The notes below the pieces were generated by a model. It was not told the DNA's origin. It was given only the letters and a program-made list of their open reading frames with translations, and made no database searches. The translations under genes and the position numbers were made by a program. Shown in pieces: positions 26,103-35,019 of a stretch of DNA of 64,000 nucleotides; the first letter of the stretch is position 1, and each line of letters starts with the position of its first letter. Source of the stretch: Roseinatronobacter domitianus. GTDB lineage: Bacteria > Pseudomonadota > Alphaproteobacteria > Rhodobacterales > Rhodobacteraceae. The stretch is taken from NCBI RefSeq assembly GCF_023336755.1, contig NZ_JALZWP010000004.1, positions 62,001 through 126,000 of the forward strand, in the 5' to 3' direction.

Positions 26103-26641
26103 GCTTTGGTCCCGCCCGTGGCGATCTGGAATTCATCAGCTTTGGGCATGAAGCCCACGCTGCGCTTGACCCCGCCCCAACGCCGCGAGAGCGCAATCAG
26201 ATGCAAAGCCGCCGCCGCGGCCCCGCCGCCCTTGTTCTGCCCCGCCGCTTCGGCACGCACATCGGCCTGCGCCCGGTTTTCCACGGTCAGGATACCATTG
26301 CCGATACACGCCCCTTGCAACCCCAGTAGCGTGATCGCGCGCGAGCTGTCATTGCAGACCGTGTCGTAATGCGTCGTCTCGCCTCGGATAACGCAGCCAA
26401 GCGCCACAAAGCCGTCGAAATCGGACATGCGGAACGCTTGCCCGATGGCGGTCGGCACTTCCAACGCACCGGGCACTTCGATCAGGTCATGGCTGCCGCC
26501 AACGGCCTCTATCTCGGCCCGCGCGCCAGCCACCAACTGATCGGCGATATCCTTGTAATAAGGCGCAACCACGATCAGCAGTTTCGGCGCACGGTCAAAG
26601 GAAGGGCGCGGCAAGCTGTAATGGGATTCGTTCGCGGCCAT
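26099..26641 (-). CDS. ribH: 6,7-dimethyl-8-ribityllumazine synthase
   Basis: 180 residues. It condenses 5-amino-6-ribitylaminouracil with dihydroxybutanone phosphate, the penultimate riboflavin step. Motifs are VPGALEVPTAIG, LGCVIRGETTHYDTVCNDSS and GNGILTVENRAQAD. Length is slightly above average. Start at 26641, one base after the ribB-type gene, so the two are translationally close. Confidence 0.95.
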   Translation of the reverse strand: MAANESHYSLPRPSFDRAPKLLIVVAPYYKDIADQLVAGARAEIEAVGGSHDLIEVPGALEVPTAIGQAFRMSDFDGFVALGCVIRGETTHYDTVCNDSSRAITLLGLQGACIGNGILTVENRAQADVRAEAAGQNKGGGAAAAALHLIALSRRWGGVKRSVGFMPKADEFQIATGGTKA

Positions 26642-26642
26642 A

Positions 26643-27770
26643 TCAGGCGCCTTTCCGGGATGGGATCTTGCGGGTGCCAACGATCGACAGCCCATAGCCT
26701 TCCAGCCCCACAACGCGCGGGGTCTTGGAATTGGTCAGAAGCACCAGTTCGTGCAGCCCCAAAGATGAGAGGATCTGCGCGCCCAAACCATATTGCCGCA
26801 AGGTCTGCGGCGAGGCGTCGGACATGGCCATCTTCATATGCGTGTCACGCAACAGCACCAGCACGCCACGCCCTTCATCAGCGATCAGCGCCATCGCGTC
26901 GGAAAACTCGTTCGCGCGGCCCGGACCGCCGGTGCCAACCATGTCCAGCAGCGGGTCGAATGCATGCATCCGCACCAGCACCGGGTCAGCCGTGGAGATA
27001 TTGCCCTTTATAAGCACGACATGCTCTGCACCTTGGGTCGTGTCGGAATAGACCCGCATCTGCCATTCGCCGCCAAATTCCGACGTGATGATCTGTTCGG
27101 ACATGCTGCGCACAAGATTGTCATGACGGCGGCGATAGGCGATCAGGTCGGCAATCGTGCCGATCTTGATGCCATGCTTTTGCGCGAAGGCCACAAGGTC
27201 GGGAAGACGGGCCATGTCGCCATCTTCTTTCATGATCTCGCAGATCACGCCGGACGGGTTCAGCCCCGCCAGCCGCGAAATATCGACCGCCGCTTCGGTA
27301 TGGCCTGCGCGCACCAGCACACCGCCGTCGCGCGCACGCAACGGAAAGACATGCCCCGGTGTGGCGATATCTGCGGCCCCTTTGGACCCGTCAATCGCCA
27401 CCGCCACGGTGCGTGCGCGGTCATAGGCCGAAATGCCGGTAGACACGCCTTCGCGCGCCTCTATCGACACGGTGAAGGCCGTTTCATGGCGCGAAGAATT
27501 ACTGGACGCCATAAGTGGCAGGCCCAGTTGGTCGATGCGCTCTCCCGGCAGGGTCAGGCAGATCAGACCTTTGCCATGCGTGGCCATGAAGTTGATCGCT
27601 TCCGGCGTTGCCATCTGCGCGGGGATGACAAGGTCGCCCTCATTCTCGCGGTCCTCATGGTCCACAAGAATGAACATGCGGCCCTTGCGCGCTTCCTCGA
27701 TGATCTCTTCGGTGGAAGAAATGGCATCGCGCCAGCTTTCTTCGACTTCGCCGGGCTTTTCATACTGCAT
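26643..27770 (-). CDS. ribB: 3,4-dihydroxy-2-butanone-4-phosphate synthase with degenerate RibA domain
   Basis: 375 residues. The N-terminal half (about 10-210) is RibB: ILVDHEDRENEGDLVIPA, HGKGLICLTL, SIEAREGVSTGISAYDRA and RAGHTEAAVD, making the four-carbon unit of riboflavin. The second half aligns with GTP cyclohydrolase II, but the three zinc cysteines of the CxxGDxxxSxxCDC motif are replaced (LLDMVGTGGPGR), and REGR is RDTHM. That half is therefore probably inactive. The start at 27770 gives a conventional N-terminus. No FMN riboswitch was recognised upstream. First gene of ribB-ribH-nusB-aat. Confidence 0.92.
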   Translation of the reverse strand: MQYEKPGEVEESWRDAISSTEEIIEEARKGRMFILVDHEDRENEGDLVIPAQMATPEAINFMATHGKGLICLTLPGERIDQLGLPLMASSNSSRHETAFTVSIEAREGVSTGISAYDRARTVAVAIDGSKGAADIATPGHVFPLRARDGGVLVRAGHTEAAVDISRLAGLNPSGVICEIMKEDGDMARLPDLVAFAQKHGIKIGTIADLIAYRRRHDNLVRSMSEQIITSEFGGEWQMRVYSDTTQGAEHVVLIKGNISTADPVLVRMHAFDPLLDMVGTGGPGRANEFSDAMALIADEGRGVLVLLRDTHMKMAMSDASPQTLRQYGLGAQILSSLGLHELVLLTNSKTPRVVGLEGYGLSIVGTRKIPSRKGA

Positions 27771-27953
27771 CTTGCGCGCTTCCTTATCTGTCTTGCCTGC
27801 CAGATAGCCCAAAGCCCGGCTTTGGAAAAGGGGCCAATCCGGGCAATTCGGCACAGACAATGTGCGGAGTTAACCGCGCGTGCGGCCAGTTCAGCCGGCA
27901 TTTGCCCGATACTGGCACAAATGGGCCACGCCGCCATGCAGGAGCCCGCCATC

Positions 27954-28553
27954 ATGAACCATGTCGAACAGCTTGCCACCCAGATCGTCGCCCGCGAGGG
28001 TGGCTTCGTCAATGACCCGGATGATCCCGGCGGGGCGACCAATTTCGGCGTCACCATCCACACCCTGCGCCGCTTGCGCCCCGGCGCGCGCATAGATGTC
28101 GAGGATGTCCACGCCCTGACCCGCACAGACGCGGTGAATATCTACCTCGAACACTACTTTCAGCGACCACGCATTGGCGAGTTGCCGCAGCCGCTTTGGG
28201 CGACAGTGTTCGACATGTATGTGAACGCGGGAGCTAATGCCGTGCGCATCCTGCAACGGCTGCTGAATGAGATGGGGCAGGATGTGGCGGTGGACGGGGC
28301 CATCGGACCGCAAACAATTGCCGCCACGCACCGCGCCTATGGCATGGCCCCGAACCATATGGTCGACGCTTACGGCATCGCCCGGCGCGATTTTTACTAC
28401 CGACTGGCCGACCAACGCCCCGCAAGCCGCAAATTCGCGCGCCGGCGCGATGGCGGCAAAGGCGGCTGGATCAGCCGCGCAGAGGAATTCATCAGCCCGC
28501 GCTACCACCTGACCGACGCGCAACACCGCGCCCGCACCGGGGCCTGGGCATGA
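27954..28553 (+). CDS. Holin-associated N-acetylmuramidase (GH108 endolysin)
   Basis: 199 residues. The GH108 motif VAREGGFVNDPDDPGGATN has the catalytic glutamate at E15. A C-terminal peptidoglycan-binding domain of the PG_binding_3 type covers about 95-190. There is no signal peptide, so export depends on a holin. The start at 27954 is set by CAGGAG about 10 bases upstream; an in-frame ATG at 27936 precedes that site. Overlaps the holin gene as ATGA. R. capsulatus uses a soluble endolysin/holin pair of this kind to release its gene transfer agent; a prophage relic is the alternative. Confidence 0.85.
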   Translation: MNHVEQLATQIVAREGGFVNDPDDPGGATNFGVTIHTLRRLRPGARIDVEDVHALTRTDAVNIYLEHYFQRPRIGELPQPLWATVFDMYVNAGANAVRILQRLLNEMGQDVAVDGAIGPQTIAATHRAYGMAPNHMVDAYGIARRDFYYRLADQRPASRKFARRRDGGKGGWISRAEEFISPRYHLTDAQHRARTGAWA

Positions 28554-29047
28554 TCCGCGCCTTGGGACGGGCTTTGTTCGGCGGCGGCGCGCGCGCTTTG
28601 GGCGACAGCGTCACCAAGGTGGCCGAAGTGTTTACGCCCAACGCCACGCGCGCGCTGGAACTGGGCGCGGACGCCTATGCCGCCGCACATGCCAGCCATC
28701 TGGCGGAATTCCAGCATGCGCGCCCCGGCAGGTTCGATGCCTTCGTCAACGGGCTGAACCGACTGCCGCGGCCCATGCTGGCCTTGGGCACGCTGGCGCT
28801 GTTCGTTTATGCCATGGCCGACCCGGTGGAATTCGCGCGCCGTATGCAGGCGCTGGCCACGGTGCCCGAACCCTTGTGGTGGCTTCTGGGCGCGGTGGTC
28901 GCGTTCTATTTCGGTGCCCGAGAGGCGCATCATTCGCGTCTGGGCAAATTCACCCCATCAGCGGTGCCACCATCACCCCCAAAACCAATGCCAGATCCGG
29001 CCCCAAACCCAGCCTTGTCAGACTGGAAAGCAGATCAGGACCCCTGA
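28550..29047 (+). CDS. Holin of the 3TM family
   Basis: 165 residues. An N-terminal amphipathic part is followed by two clear hydrophobic helices (about 75-95 and 108-126), then a Pro-rich polar tail. The segment GRFDAFVNGLNRLPRPMLAL is typical of holin family PF11351 in Rhodobacteraceae. It would form inner-membrane holes that let the upstream muramidase reach the wall. No tail, capsid or phage regulator gene is near, so this is a free-standing lysis cassette. Its 3' end overlaps DUF3775 by 13 bases. Confidence 0.82.
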   Translation: MIRALGRALFGGGARALGDSVTKVAEVFTPNATRALELGADAYAAAHASHLAEFQHARPGRFDAFVNGLNRLPRPMLALGTLALFVYAMADPVEFARRMQALATVPEPLWWLLGAVVAFYFGAREAHHSRLGKFTPSAVPPSPPKPMPDPAPNPALSDWKADQDP

Positions 29048-29364
29048 CGCAGGAAATCCTCTTCCTCTCCGGCCGGGTCCAGCCCCAGTTCTTCCAAACC
29101 GTTTTCAAGGTTCTCGGCCAGATGTGGCATGCCCAGAAGATAATCGGCGGTGGGGGTTGTCGCCTCTGACATGGCGGTGGCGACGGCTTCGGCGTAATCC
29201 TCTGGCTCAAACGCGCCGCGCCCAATCCAGGCAACGGCGGTCATGCTGGCCTTTTCATCATCATTCAACGCGTCGATGAACGCATGCGCCTCACCCTCCC
29301 CGACCGCACCTTCGCGCGCAAGGTAGATGATATGAACAATCTTGCGCAGGCTGATTGCAAGCAT
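29035..29364 (-). CDS. DUF3775 domain protein
   Basis: 109-residue acidic protein without membrane segments. ISLRKIVHIIYLAREG and VAWIGRGAFEPEDYAEAV match DUF3775, a small family common in Rhodobacteraceae. The start at 29364 follows GGAGGATGCC, a strong site, whereas the in-frame ATG at 29379 has none. Function unknown. Convergent with, and overlapping, the holin gene. Confidence 0.75.
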   Translation of the reverse strand: MLAISLRKIVHIIYLAREGAVGEGEAHAFIDALNDDEKASMTAVAWIGRGAFEPEDYAEAVATAMSEATTPTADYLLGMPHLAENLENGLEELGLDPAGEEEDFLRQGS

Positions 29365-29558
29365 GGCATCCTCCGTCATCCATAGGGGCAGCGTGGCTCA
29401 TTCACGCGCTGCATGCAATCTTAATCCGAGCATCGGCATAGGCACTAACCCTAATCAACCTGCCGCGCATTTTCCTTGTCCGTGCCTTATCCGCGCCGGA
29501 TTCCACCGCGATACAGGCCAAGTAGCAAGAGCACAGCAACTGAAGGAGCGCTTGGAAC

Positions 29559-29732
29559 ATGCCCTATGATACGCATAATCGCTGGGTTCACGGCGTTCTG
29601 GCAGAGGCCGCCAAAACTCTGCCCGATCTCCCATGGTCGCGCCGGGCCAAACATGCGCGGCGCAGCGCGGCGTCCGGCGGATTTCATCTTGCGCTTTCCC
29701 CGGCGACCGGGATCATGGATTTTAACGAGTGA
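29559..29732 (+). CDS. Small hypothetical protein, 57 residues
   Basis: ATG at 29559 has GAAGGAG about 11 bases upstream, and the reading frame is free of rare codons. The product begins MPYDTHNRWVHGVLAEAA and contains a basic patch (WSRRAKHARR). No family was recognised. It stands alone between DUF3775 (divergent) and acpS (convergent) and is followed by a strong hairpin, which together support a real small gene. Confidence 0.5.
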   Translation: MPYDTHNRWVHGVLAEAAKTLPDLPWSRRAKHARRSAASGGFHLALSPATGIMDFNE

Positions 29733-29761
29733 TTTGACGTCAAATTTAGAGTGCGAATACC

Positions 29762-29789
29762 AGAAGCGCCCCGTTTGCGGGGCGCTTCT
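29762..29789. terminator. Perfect 12-bp hairpin between convergent genes
   Basis: AGAAGCGCCCCG (29762-29773) and CGGGGCGCTTCT (29778-29789) pair perfectly around a TTTG loop. There is no long T-run, but the stem's own TTCT end follows the GC core in both directions. Placed between the small ORF and the acpS stop, it may act as a bidirectional terminator. Confidence 0.6.
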
Positions 29790-29812
29790 GTCGTCACGGC
29801 GCTTTTATAGGG

Positions 29813-30211
29813 TCAAGCCGGGCGCGCTTCGATGACGACAAAGGCCTGCGCCCAAGGGTGGTCATCCGTGATCGTGACATGAATGAATGCGCTATGGCCC
29901 GGCGGGGTCATCTGGCGCAAACGCTGCTCGGCCCAGCCGGTCACATGCATGACCGGTTGGCCGCTGCCAAGGTTTGTCACCCACATACTACGCCAGGCGA
30001 TCCCCATGGACAGGCCGGTGCCCAGCGCCTTGGAACAGGCTTCCTTGGCAGCCCAGCGCTTGGCATAGACAGCCGCCGAATCGCCTTGGCGTGCGGCGCG
30101 GGCCAGTTCTGCCTCTGTGAACACGCGGTGGCGAAACCGGTCCCCAAACCGTGCCAGCGTGCCCGCGATACGGTCTATATTGGCAAGGTCGCTGCCGATC
30201 CCAAGGATCAT
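29813..30211 (-). CDS. acpS: Holo-[acyl-carrier-protein] synthase
   Basis: 132 residues. It transfers 4'-phosphopantetheine from CoA to apo-ACP. Motifs are [15 protein letters not shown] and [15 protein letters not shown], carrying the Mg-binding Asp and Glu. It lies 7 bp downstream of pdxJ on the same strand, the order usual in proteobacteria. The lepB-rnc-era genes that often follow are absent here. Confidence 0.95.
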   Translation of the reverse strand: MILGIGSDLANIDRIAGTLARFGDRFRHRVFTEAELARAARQGDSAAVYAKRWAAKEACSKALGTGLSMGIAWRSMWVTNLGSGQPVMHVTGWAEQRLRQMTPPGHSAFIHVTITDDHPWAQAFVVIEARPA

Positions 30212-30218
30212 GGCTGCA

Positions 30219-30977
30219 TCATTCCCGCGCGAGGTTCATCAAGCGGCGCATCTCGGCCAAGGCGGCGTCCAGACCGATAAATACGGCTTCCCCGATCAGG
30301 AAATGACCGATGTTCAGCTCTACCAGTTCGGGAATCGCCGCAATCGGGCCGACATTGTCGAAATTCAGGCCGTGGCCGGCATGCACTTCCAGCCCCAACT
30401 CGTCCGCAAGCGCCGCGCAGACGAACAGGCGGCGCAATTCGGCGTCACGCGCGTCGGTATCCCCGGCCTCGACATGCTCGCAATAAGCGCCGGTGTGCAG
30501 TTCCACCACTTGAGCGCCGACACGGGCGGCAGCCTCTATCTGAGCCTCGTCCGGGGCCACGAACAACGACACCCGGCTACCGGCGGCGCGGAGTGGCGCG
30601 ATAAACTCGAGCAGACGCGCCTCATCGCCCGCCACTTCCAGCCCGCCCTCTGTGGTGCGTTCTTCGCGCCGCTCGGGCACAATGCAAATAGCTTCGGGTT
30701 TGAGAGACAGGGCAATGCGGCTCATCTCGGCAGTTGCGGCCATTTCCAGATTGATCGGAATATTAACAGCAGCCTGCACCGCGGGCACATCGGCATCGCG
30801 AATATGGCGACGATCTTCGCGCAGATGCAGGGTTATCCCGTCCGCACCGGCGGCCTGCGCCAGTTGCGCGGCACGGACCGGGTCGGGCACACGCCCGCCG
30901 CGTGCATTTCGCAATGTCGCCACATGGTCGATATTGACGCCAAGGCGCAACAGATCACTGGAGGTGGAATCGGTCAT
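30219..30977 (-). CDS. pdxJ: Pyridoxine 5'-phosphate synthase
   Basis: 252-residue TIM-barrel enzyme that condenses 1-deoxyxylulose 5-phosphate with 3-amino-2-oxopropyl phosphate to pyridoxine phosphate. Motifs are [33 protein letters not shown] and [12 protein letters not shown]. The start at 30977 places [10 protein letters not shown] at the usual distance; the frame is open to 31007. Pairs with acpS. Confidence 0.96.
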   Translation of the reverse strand: MTDSTSSDLLRLGVNIDHVATLRNARGGRVPDPVRAAQLAQAAGADGITLHLREDRRHIRDADVPAVQAAVNIPINLEMAATAEMSRIALSLKPEAICIVPERREERTTEGGLEVAGDEARLLEFIAPLRAAGSRVSLFVAPDEAQIEAAARVGAQVVELHTGAYCEHVEAGDTDARDAELRRLFVCAALADELGLEVHAGHGLNFDNVGPIAAIPELVELNIGHFLIGEAVFIGLDAALAEMRRLMNLARE

Positions 30978-31040
30978 CGTGGTCCCCGCTCTTATTGCCG
31001 GTAACATACGCCCCGGCGCGGTAAACTCAATGGCCCTGCA

Positions 31041-31682
31041 TCAATTGCGCTGGTCCGTCTTCCGGCTGGCAGCCCGCGCGCGTTCGAACCGCTTTTGCAA
31101 TTTGCGCGCCCGCCGAATGCGATAGGCTCGGATAATCGGCAAAGACACGAAATACATGGCCACCGCAACAACGCTCCCGACAAGGCTTCCGCCCAGCATA
31201 TATGGCAGGAACACTTCGCCGAAGAAAAGTTTGGTCTGGTCCCATATAATCGGGTCCGGCGTGAAGATGGCGTAGGCGTTCTGCCCGACTTCCTGCCACA
31301 TGCCCTTGATGCTGCCAACCACCCCGCGTGGACTGAGCATGTGCCCCTTCCCAAGGATAAGGCTGCCGGTTTCCATAGCGCTGACCAAAATCAGCGGAAA
31401 CGTGAAAGGATTGCCAAAAAATGTGCCCAGCAGCGCCGCAAGGACATTCCCGCGCAACACCCAAGCTATGCTGGCGGCGGCAACGAAGTGAAAGCCGAAC
31501 AAGGGGGTAAAGCTGATAAACACACCCGCCGCGATTCCCTTTGCAATCCGCTCGGGGCTGTCGGGAAGGCGACGCAGCCGGTGCCATACATAGCTACCAG
31601 CGCGCTGCCAGCCCCCGTCCGGGTAAGCCAGGTTCTTCAGCCACTGAAGAAGAGAGCGAGGGCTGCGTCGTCTGAAAACCAC
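31041..31682 (-). CDS. DUF2062 membrane protein
   Basis: 213 residues with the DUF2062 core: PERIAKGIAAGVFISFTPLF, FGNPFTFPLI and three or four helices. Function unknown; members often sit between rsh and pdxJ in this group. The start is taken as GTG at 31682, behind AAGG, because it gives the family's usual VVFRRRSPRS beginning. An ATG at 31763 would add 27 atypical residues and overlap rsh, so it is less likely. Confidence 0.75.
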   Translation of the reverse strand: MVFRRRSPRSLLQWLKNLAYPDGGWQRAGSYVWHRLRRLPDSPERIAKGIAAGVFISFTPLFGFHFVAAASIAWVLRGNVLAALLGTFFGNPFTFPLILVSAMETGSLILGKGHMLSPRGVVGSIKGMWQEVGQNAYAIFTPDPIIWDQTKLFFGEVFLPYMLGGSLVGSVVAVAMYFVSLPIIRAYRIRRARKLQKRFERARAASRKTDQRN

Positions 31683-31719
31683 CGGAATACCTTGGAAGCA
31701 CGTCTTATGCGCGAGCGCG

Positions 31720-33843
31720 TTACGGACGTTGCGAAGGATCGCGCACTCTGGCGATTTGCGCAACCGCCGTTTCCGCCTCTAACGCGGTCATGACCTGATG
31801 CAAATGCGAAACACCCCGCAATTGGACCATCACGCGCAACAGGAAGAAATCGGGTTTGCGGTCCAGAAACCGCAGGTCAGAGATATTTGCCTTATGCTCT
31901 CCGATCAAGCTACAGGCGCGCCCCAGCACCCCGGCATCGTTGGAAATCGTGAGTTCCAGCATGACCTCATAGACCGGGGGGTGGGTGCCGTCCTGCCAGC
32001 GCAACTCGATCCAGCGGTCGGGCTGCTCATCGAATTCAGCCAGCGCCTCGCAATCCATGCTGTGGGCGACCACGCCCTTGCCACGATAGGTGATACCCAC
32101 GATCCGCTCGCCCGGCAGCGGCTGACAACAGGCGGCGCGGCGAAAAGACTGGTCTGCCGCCAAGCCCATGACCGGGCGCGTGGCGTCCACTTCGGGTTCG
32201 ACCGGCACGCCTTCGGGATAGAGCGCGCCAACAACCTTGCGCGCGCTGATCTCTGCCGCCCCGACCTGCGCGCGCAATTCGTTTTCCGAACCGATCCCCA
32301 GCATACGCGCAGCGGTGGCAATGGCCTTGGCGCTCATCTCGCGCCCGATGGCGGCGAAAGCGGCACGCAACAGTTCGGTGCCGAGGCGCACGAACCGCTC
32401 GCGATCCTCGTCACGCAACGATCTGCGGATCGCGGATTTCGCCCGTCCCGTCACCACAAGGTCGATCCAGCTTGCCTGCGGGCGCTGCCCTTCGGCGGTA
32501 ATAATGACCACCGATTGCCCGTTGCGCAGCCGGGTCCACAGCGGCACGCGCAACCCGTCCACCTTGGCAGATACGCATTTATCCCCGATGCGCGTATGGA
32601 TCGCATAGGCAAAATCCAGCGGCGTCGCCCCGCGCGGCAGTTGGATCACATCGCCCTTGGGTGAAAAACAGAAGACCTGGTCCGAATACATCTCCAGCTT
32701 GACATGTTCAAGGAAGGCGCCGTGGTCTTCCTCGTTCTGCAAGCCTTCGGTCAGTGTGGCAACCCAGCGGGCCGGATCGACCGCGAAGGGGTTTTCCGAA
32801 CGCGCACCATCACGGTAGGCCCAATGCGCGGCAACGCCCGCTTCGGCCACTTCGTGCATCTCGCGCGTGCGGATCTGGATTTCAACACGTTTGCCATCCC
32901 GCCCTGACACGGTGGTGTGAATAGAGCGGTAGCCGTTCGATTTCGGCTGGCTGATATAGTCCTTGAACCGCCCCGGAACCGCGCGCCAGCGTTGGTGCAT
33001 GATCCCAAGCACCTTGTAGCATTCGGCCACGTCACCGGTGATGATGCGAAACCCGTAAATATCTGACAGCCGCGAGAAGGCGAGATCCTTCTCCTGCATC
33101 TTGCGCCAGATTGAATAGGGTTTCTTGGCGCGGCCATAGACATCGGCCTCGACAGCCGCGCGGTCCAGTTCCGAACGGATGTCGTTGCTGATGCGGTGGA
33201 CCACATCGCCCGCTTCGCGTTGCAAGGTGATGAAACGGCGCAGAATGGAATTGCGGGCCTCTGGGTTCAGCACGCGGAAAGACAGGTCTTCCAGCTCCTC
33301 GCGCATCCATTGCATGCCCATGCGGCCTGCGAGCGGTGCGTAGATGTCCATCGTCTCGCGCGCTTTCTGGGCCTGCTTTTCCGGACGCATGGACCGGATG
33401 GTGCGCATATTGTGCAACCGGTCGGCCAGTTTGACCAGAATCACCCGCAAATCGCGCGACATGGCGATCAGCAATTTGCGGAAGTTCTCGGCTTGCTTGG
33501 CCTCGGAAGAGGACAGCTGAAGGTTGGTCAGCTTGGTGACACCGTCGACCAGTTCCACGATTTCCGTGCCGAACAGACGTTCCACCTCTGAATAGGTGGA
33601 TTTGGTGTCTTCGATCGTGTCGTGCAGCAGCGCCGTGACCAGAGTGGCGTCATCCAGCCGCATTTCGGTCAGGATGGCAGCGACCGCAACGGGATGGGTG
33701 AAATACGGCTCGCCCGAATGACGGAACTGGCCTTCATGCATCGCCTCGCCATAGGCCCAGGCCCGGCGCACAAGGTCTTGATTACAGCCAGGATTGTAGT
33801 TGTGGATCAGGGCGATCAGGTCATCAACTGCGATCACCGGCAC
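31720..33843 (-). CDS. rsh: Bifunctional (p)ppGpp synthetase/hydrolase (Rsh)
   Basis: 707 residues, the single RelA/SpoT homologue typical of Alphaproteobacteria. It makes and degrades the stringent-response alarmone. The hydrolase HD motif is VTALLHDTIEDTKST (about 70-84). The synthetase region contains KSNGYRSIHTTV, the TGS domain IQLPRGATPLDFAYAIHTRI, and a C-terminal ACT domain begins near 630. Both catalytic halves look intact. Downstream of rpoZ by about 50 bp. Confidence 0.95.
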   Translation of the reverse strand: MPVIAVDDLIALIHNYNPGCNQDLVRRAWAYGEAMHEGQFRHSGEPYFTHPVAVAAILTEMRLDDATLVTALLHDTIEDTKSTYSEVERLFGTEIVELVDGVTKLTNLQLSSSEAKQAENFRKLLIAMSRDLRVILVKLADRLHNMRTIRSMRPEKQAQKARETMDIYAPLAGRMGMQWMREELEDLSFRVLNPEARNSILRRFITLQREAGDVVHRISNDIRSELDRAAVEADVYGRAKKPYSIWRKMQEKDLAFSRLSDIYGFRIITGDVAECYKVLGIMHQRWRAVPGRFKDYISQPKSNGYRSIHTTVSGRDGKRVEIQIRTREMHEVAEAGVAAHWAYRDGARSENPFAVDPARWVATLTEGLQNEEDHGAFLEHVKLEMYSDQVFCFSPKGDVIQLPRGATPLDFAYAIHTRIGDKCVSAKVDGLRVPLWTRLRNGQSVVIITAEGQRPQASWIDLVVTGRAKSAIRRSLRDEDRERFVRLGTELLRAAFAAIGREMSAKAIATAARMLGIGSENELRAQVGAAEISARKVVGALYPEGVPVEPEVDATRPVMGLAADQSFRRAACCQPLPGERIVGITYRGKGVVAHSMDCEALAEFDEQPDRWIELRWQDGTHPPVYEVMLELTISNDAGVLGRACSLIGEHKANISDLRFLDRKPDFFLLRVMVQLRGVSHLHQVMTALEAETAVAQIARVRDPSQRP

Positions 33844-33895
33844 CTCTTGAGGCAGGCCCGAAACGGTGGGGCATAACAGGCAAGGCGCGCGCGCC

Positions 33896-34258
33896 TTACC
33901 CGTTCTGTTGGCTGTGCACTTCCATAAGCGCGCGCAGCATCTGCTCTTCGCTCATGTCACCCTCGGACGGCTTATCATCCGAAGAGGCACCCATCAGAAG
34001 CGACATATCGTCGTCTTCCGGCAAATCGACCTCGATCTGGGTCTGAAGGCTTTCGATCAACCGCTCGCGCAGATCATCGGCCCCTTGGGTTTCTTCCTCG
34101 ATCTCGCGCAGGGCGACGACCGGGTTCTTGTCGTTGTCGCGGTCCACGGACAGGGCAGCGCCAGCGGCAATTTCGCGCGCACGATGCGCGGCAAGGGCCA
34201 CCAGTTCGAAGCGGTTCGGAACCTTGTCAACGCAATCTTCGACGGTTACGCGTGCCAT
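33896..34258 (-). CDS. rpoZ: RNA polymerase omega subunit
   Basis: 120 residues; it binds the beta' subunit and aids polymerase assembly. [20 protein letters not shown] and [11 protein letters not shown] are canonical. It is longer than E. coli omega (91) through an acidic C-terminal tail, as usual in this lineage. Start at 34258. First gene of rpoZ-rsh. Confidence 0.95.
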   Translation of the reverse strand: MARVTVEDCVDKVPNRFELVALAAHRAREIAAGAALSVDRDNDKNPVVALREIEEETQGADDLRERLIESLQTQIEVDLPEDDDMSLLMGASSDDKPSEGDMSEEQMLRALMEVHSQQNG

Positions 34259-34330
34259 CGGTGCACTCCATATCAATCAGGGCAAGAGCCGGCCTTCTAC
34301 TGCTGTAGCACACATAATACAAGGCCCGAA

Positions 34331-34912
34331 TCAATCGACCAGCCGGTGGATTTCTTCCAACTCGGCCGGGTCGAGCGCGGCGTGCATCTGGCGCACGCTC
34401 TGGCCCAGAACGGGATGCACCCAGTCCGGCGCGATATCCATCAACGGCACCAGCACGAAAGCGCGCTCATGCAGGCGGGGATGCGGCAAGATCAATTCCT
34501 TCGGGGCAAGGCTTGACTGCGCGGCAGCGTCCAGCCCGGCCCATTGCTCATAGCCCGCGCGGTCAGGCAAAACCCGCGCGCCATAGCCCAGAAGGTCCAT
34601 GTCGATCACGCGCGCGCCCCAACGCGTCTGGCGCCGTCGGCCCATCTGGTCCTCGATCTTATGCAGCCTGTCCAGCGCCGCTTTCGGGGAAAGCGCGGTG
34701 CGGCACAAGACCGCCGCATTCACGAAATCCGGCCCTGCCCCACGCGGAAAACAAGCTGTGCTATACAGATGGCTTCGTGATATGATATGAAGATCATGGT
34801 CCGCCAGCTGGGCGGCTGCCGCAACAACCTGTCCTTTCGGGCTATCCATTTGCCCCGACAGGTTGGCCCCAATTGCCACCAAGACAGAATTGCATTCCGC
34901 CACGTTCGTCAC
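34331..34912 (-). CDS. folK: 2-amino-4-hydroxy-6-hydroxymethyldihydropteridine diphosphokinase
   Basis: 193 residues. Transfers diphosphate from ATP to hydroxymethyl-dihydropterin in folate synthesis. Motifs are SVLVAIGANLSG, GPDFVNAAVLCRT, RWGARVIDMDLLGYG and LPHPRLHERAFVLVPL. The start is GTG at 34912, seven bases after AGGGAG; the longer frame to 34954 lacks a site. About 70 bp upstream of rpoZ. Confidence 0.93.
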   Translation of the reverse strand: MTNVAECNSVLVAIGANLSGQMDSPKGQVVAAAAQLADHDLHIISRSHLYSTACFPRGAGPDFVNAAVLCRTALSPKAALDRLHKIEDQMGRRRQTRWGARVIDMDLLGYGARVLPDRAGYEQWAGLDAAAQSSLAPKELILPHPRLHERAFVLVPLMDIAPDWVHPVLGQSVRQMHAALDPAELEEIHRLVD

Positions 34913-35019
34913 GATAATCTCCCTATGAATGTGCCCGACGACAAATTGTAACACCCGGTTGAGTCGTGCATGCAGTTTGCAGGCACGGGTTTCGGCACGC
35001 CACCCTTAAGGAAGTAAAC

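Noticed and set aside
26793-27935. Long N-terminal extension of the endolysin frame
   Set aside because: It runs antisense to ribB; the CAGGAG site and GH108 alignment fix the start at 27954.
27771-27953. FMN riboswitch before ribB
   Set aside because: The intergenic sequence was read on the minus strand and shows none of the conserved RFN helices; FMN control is not supported here.
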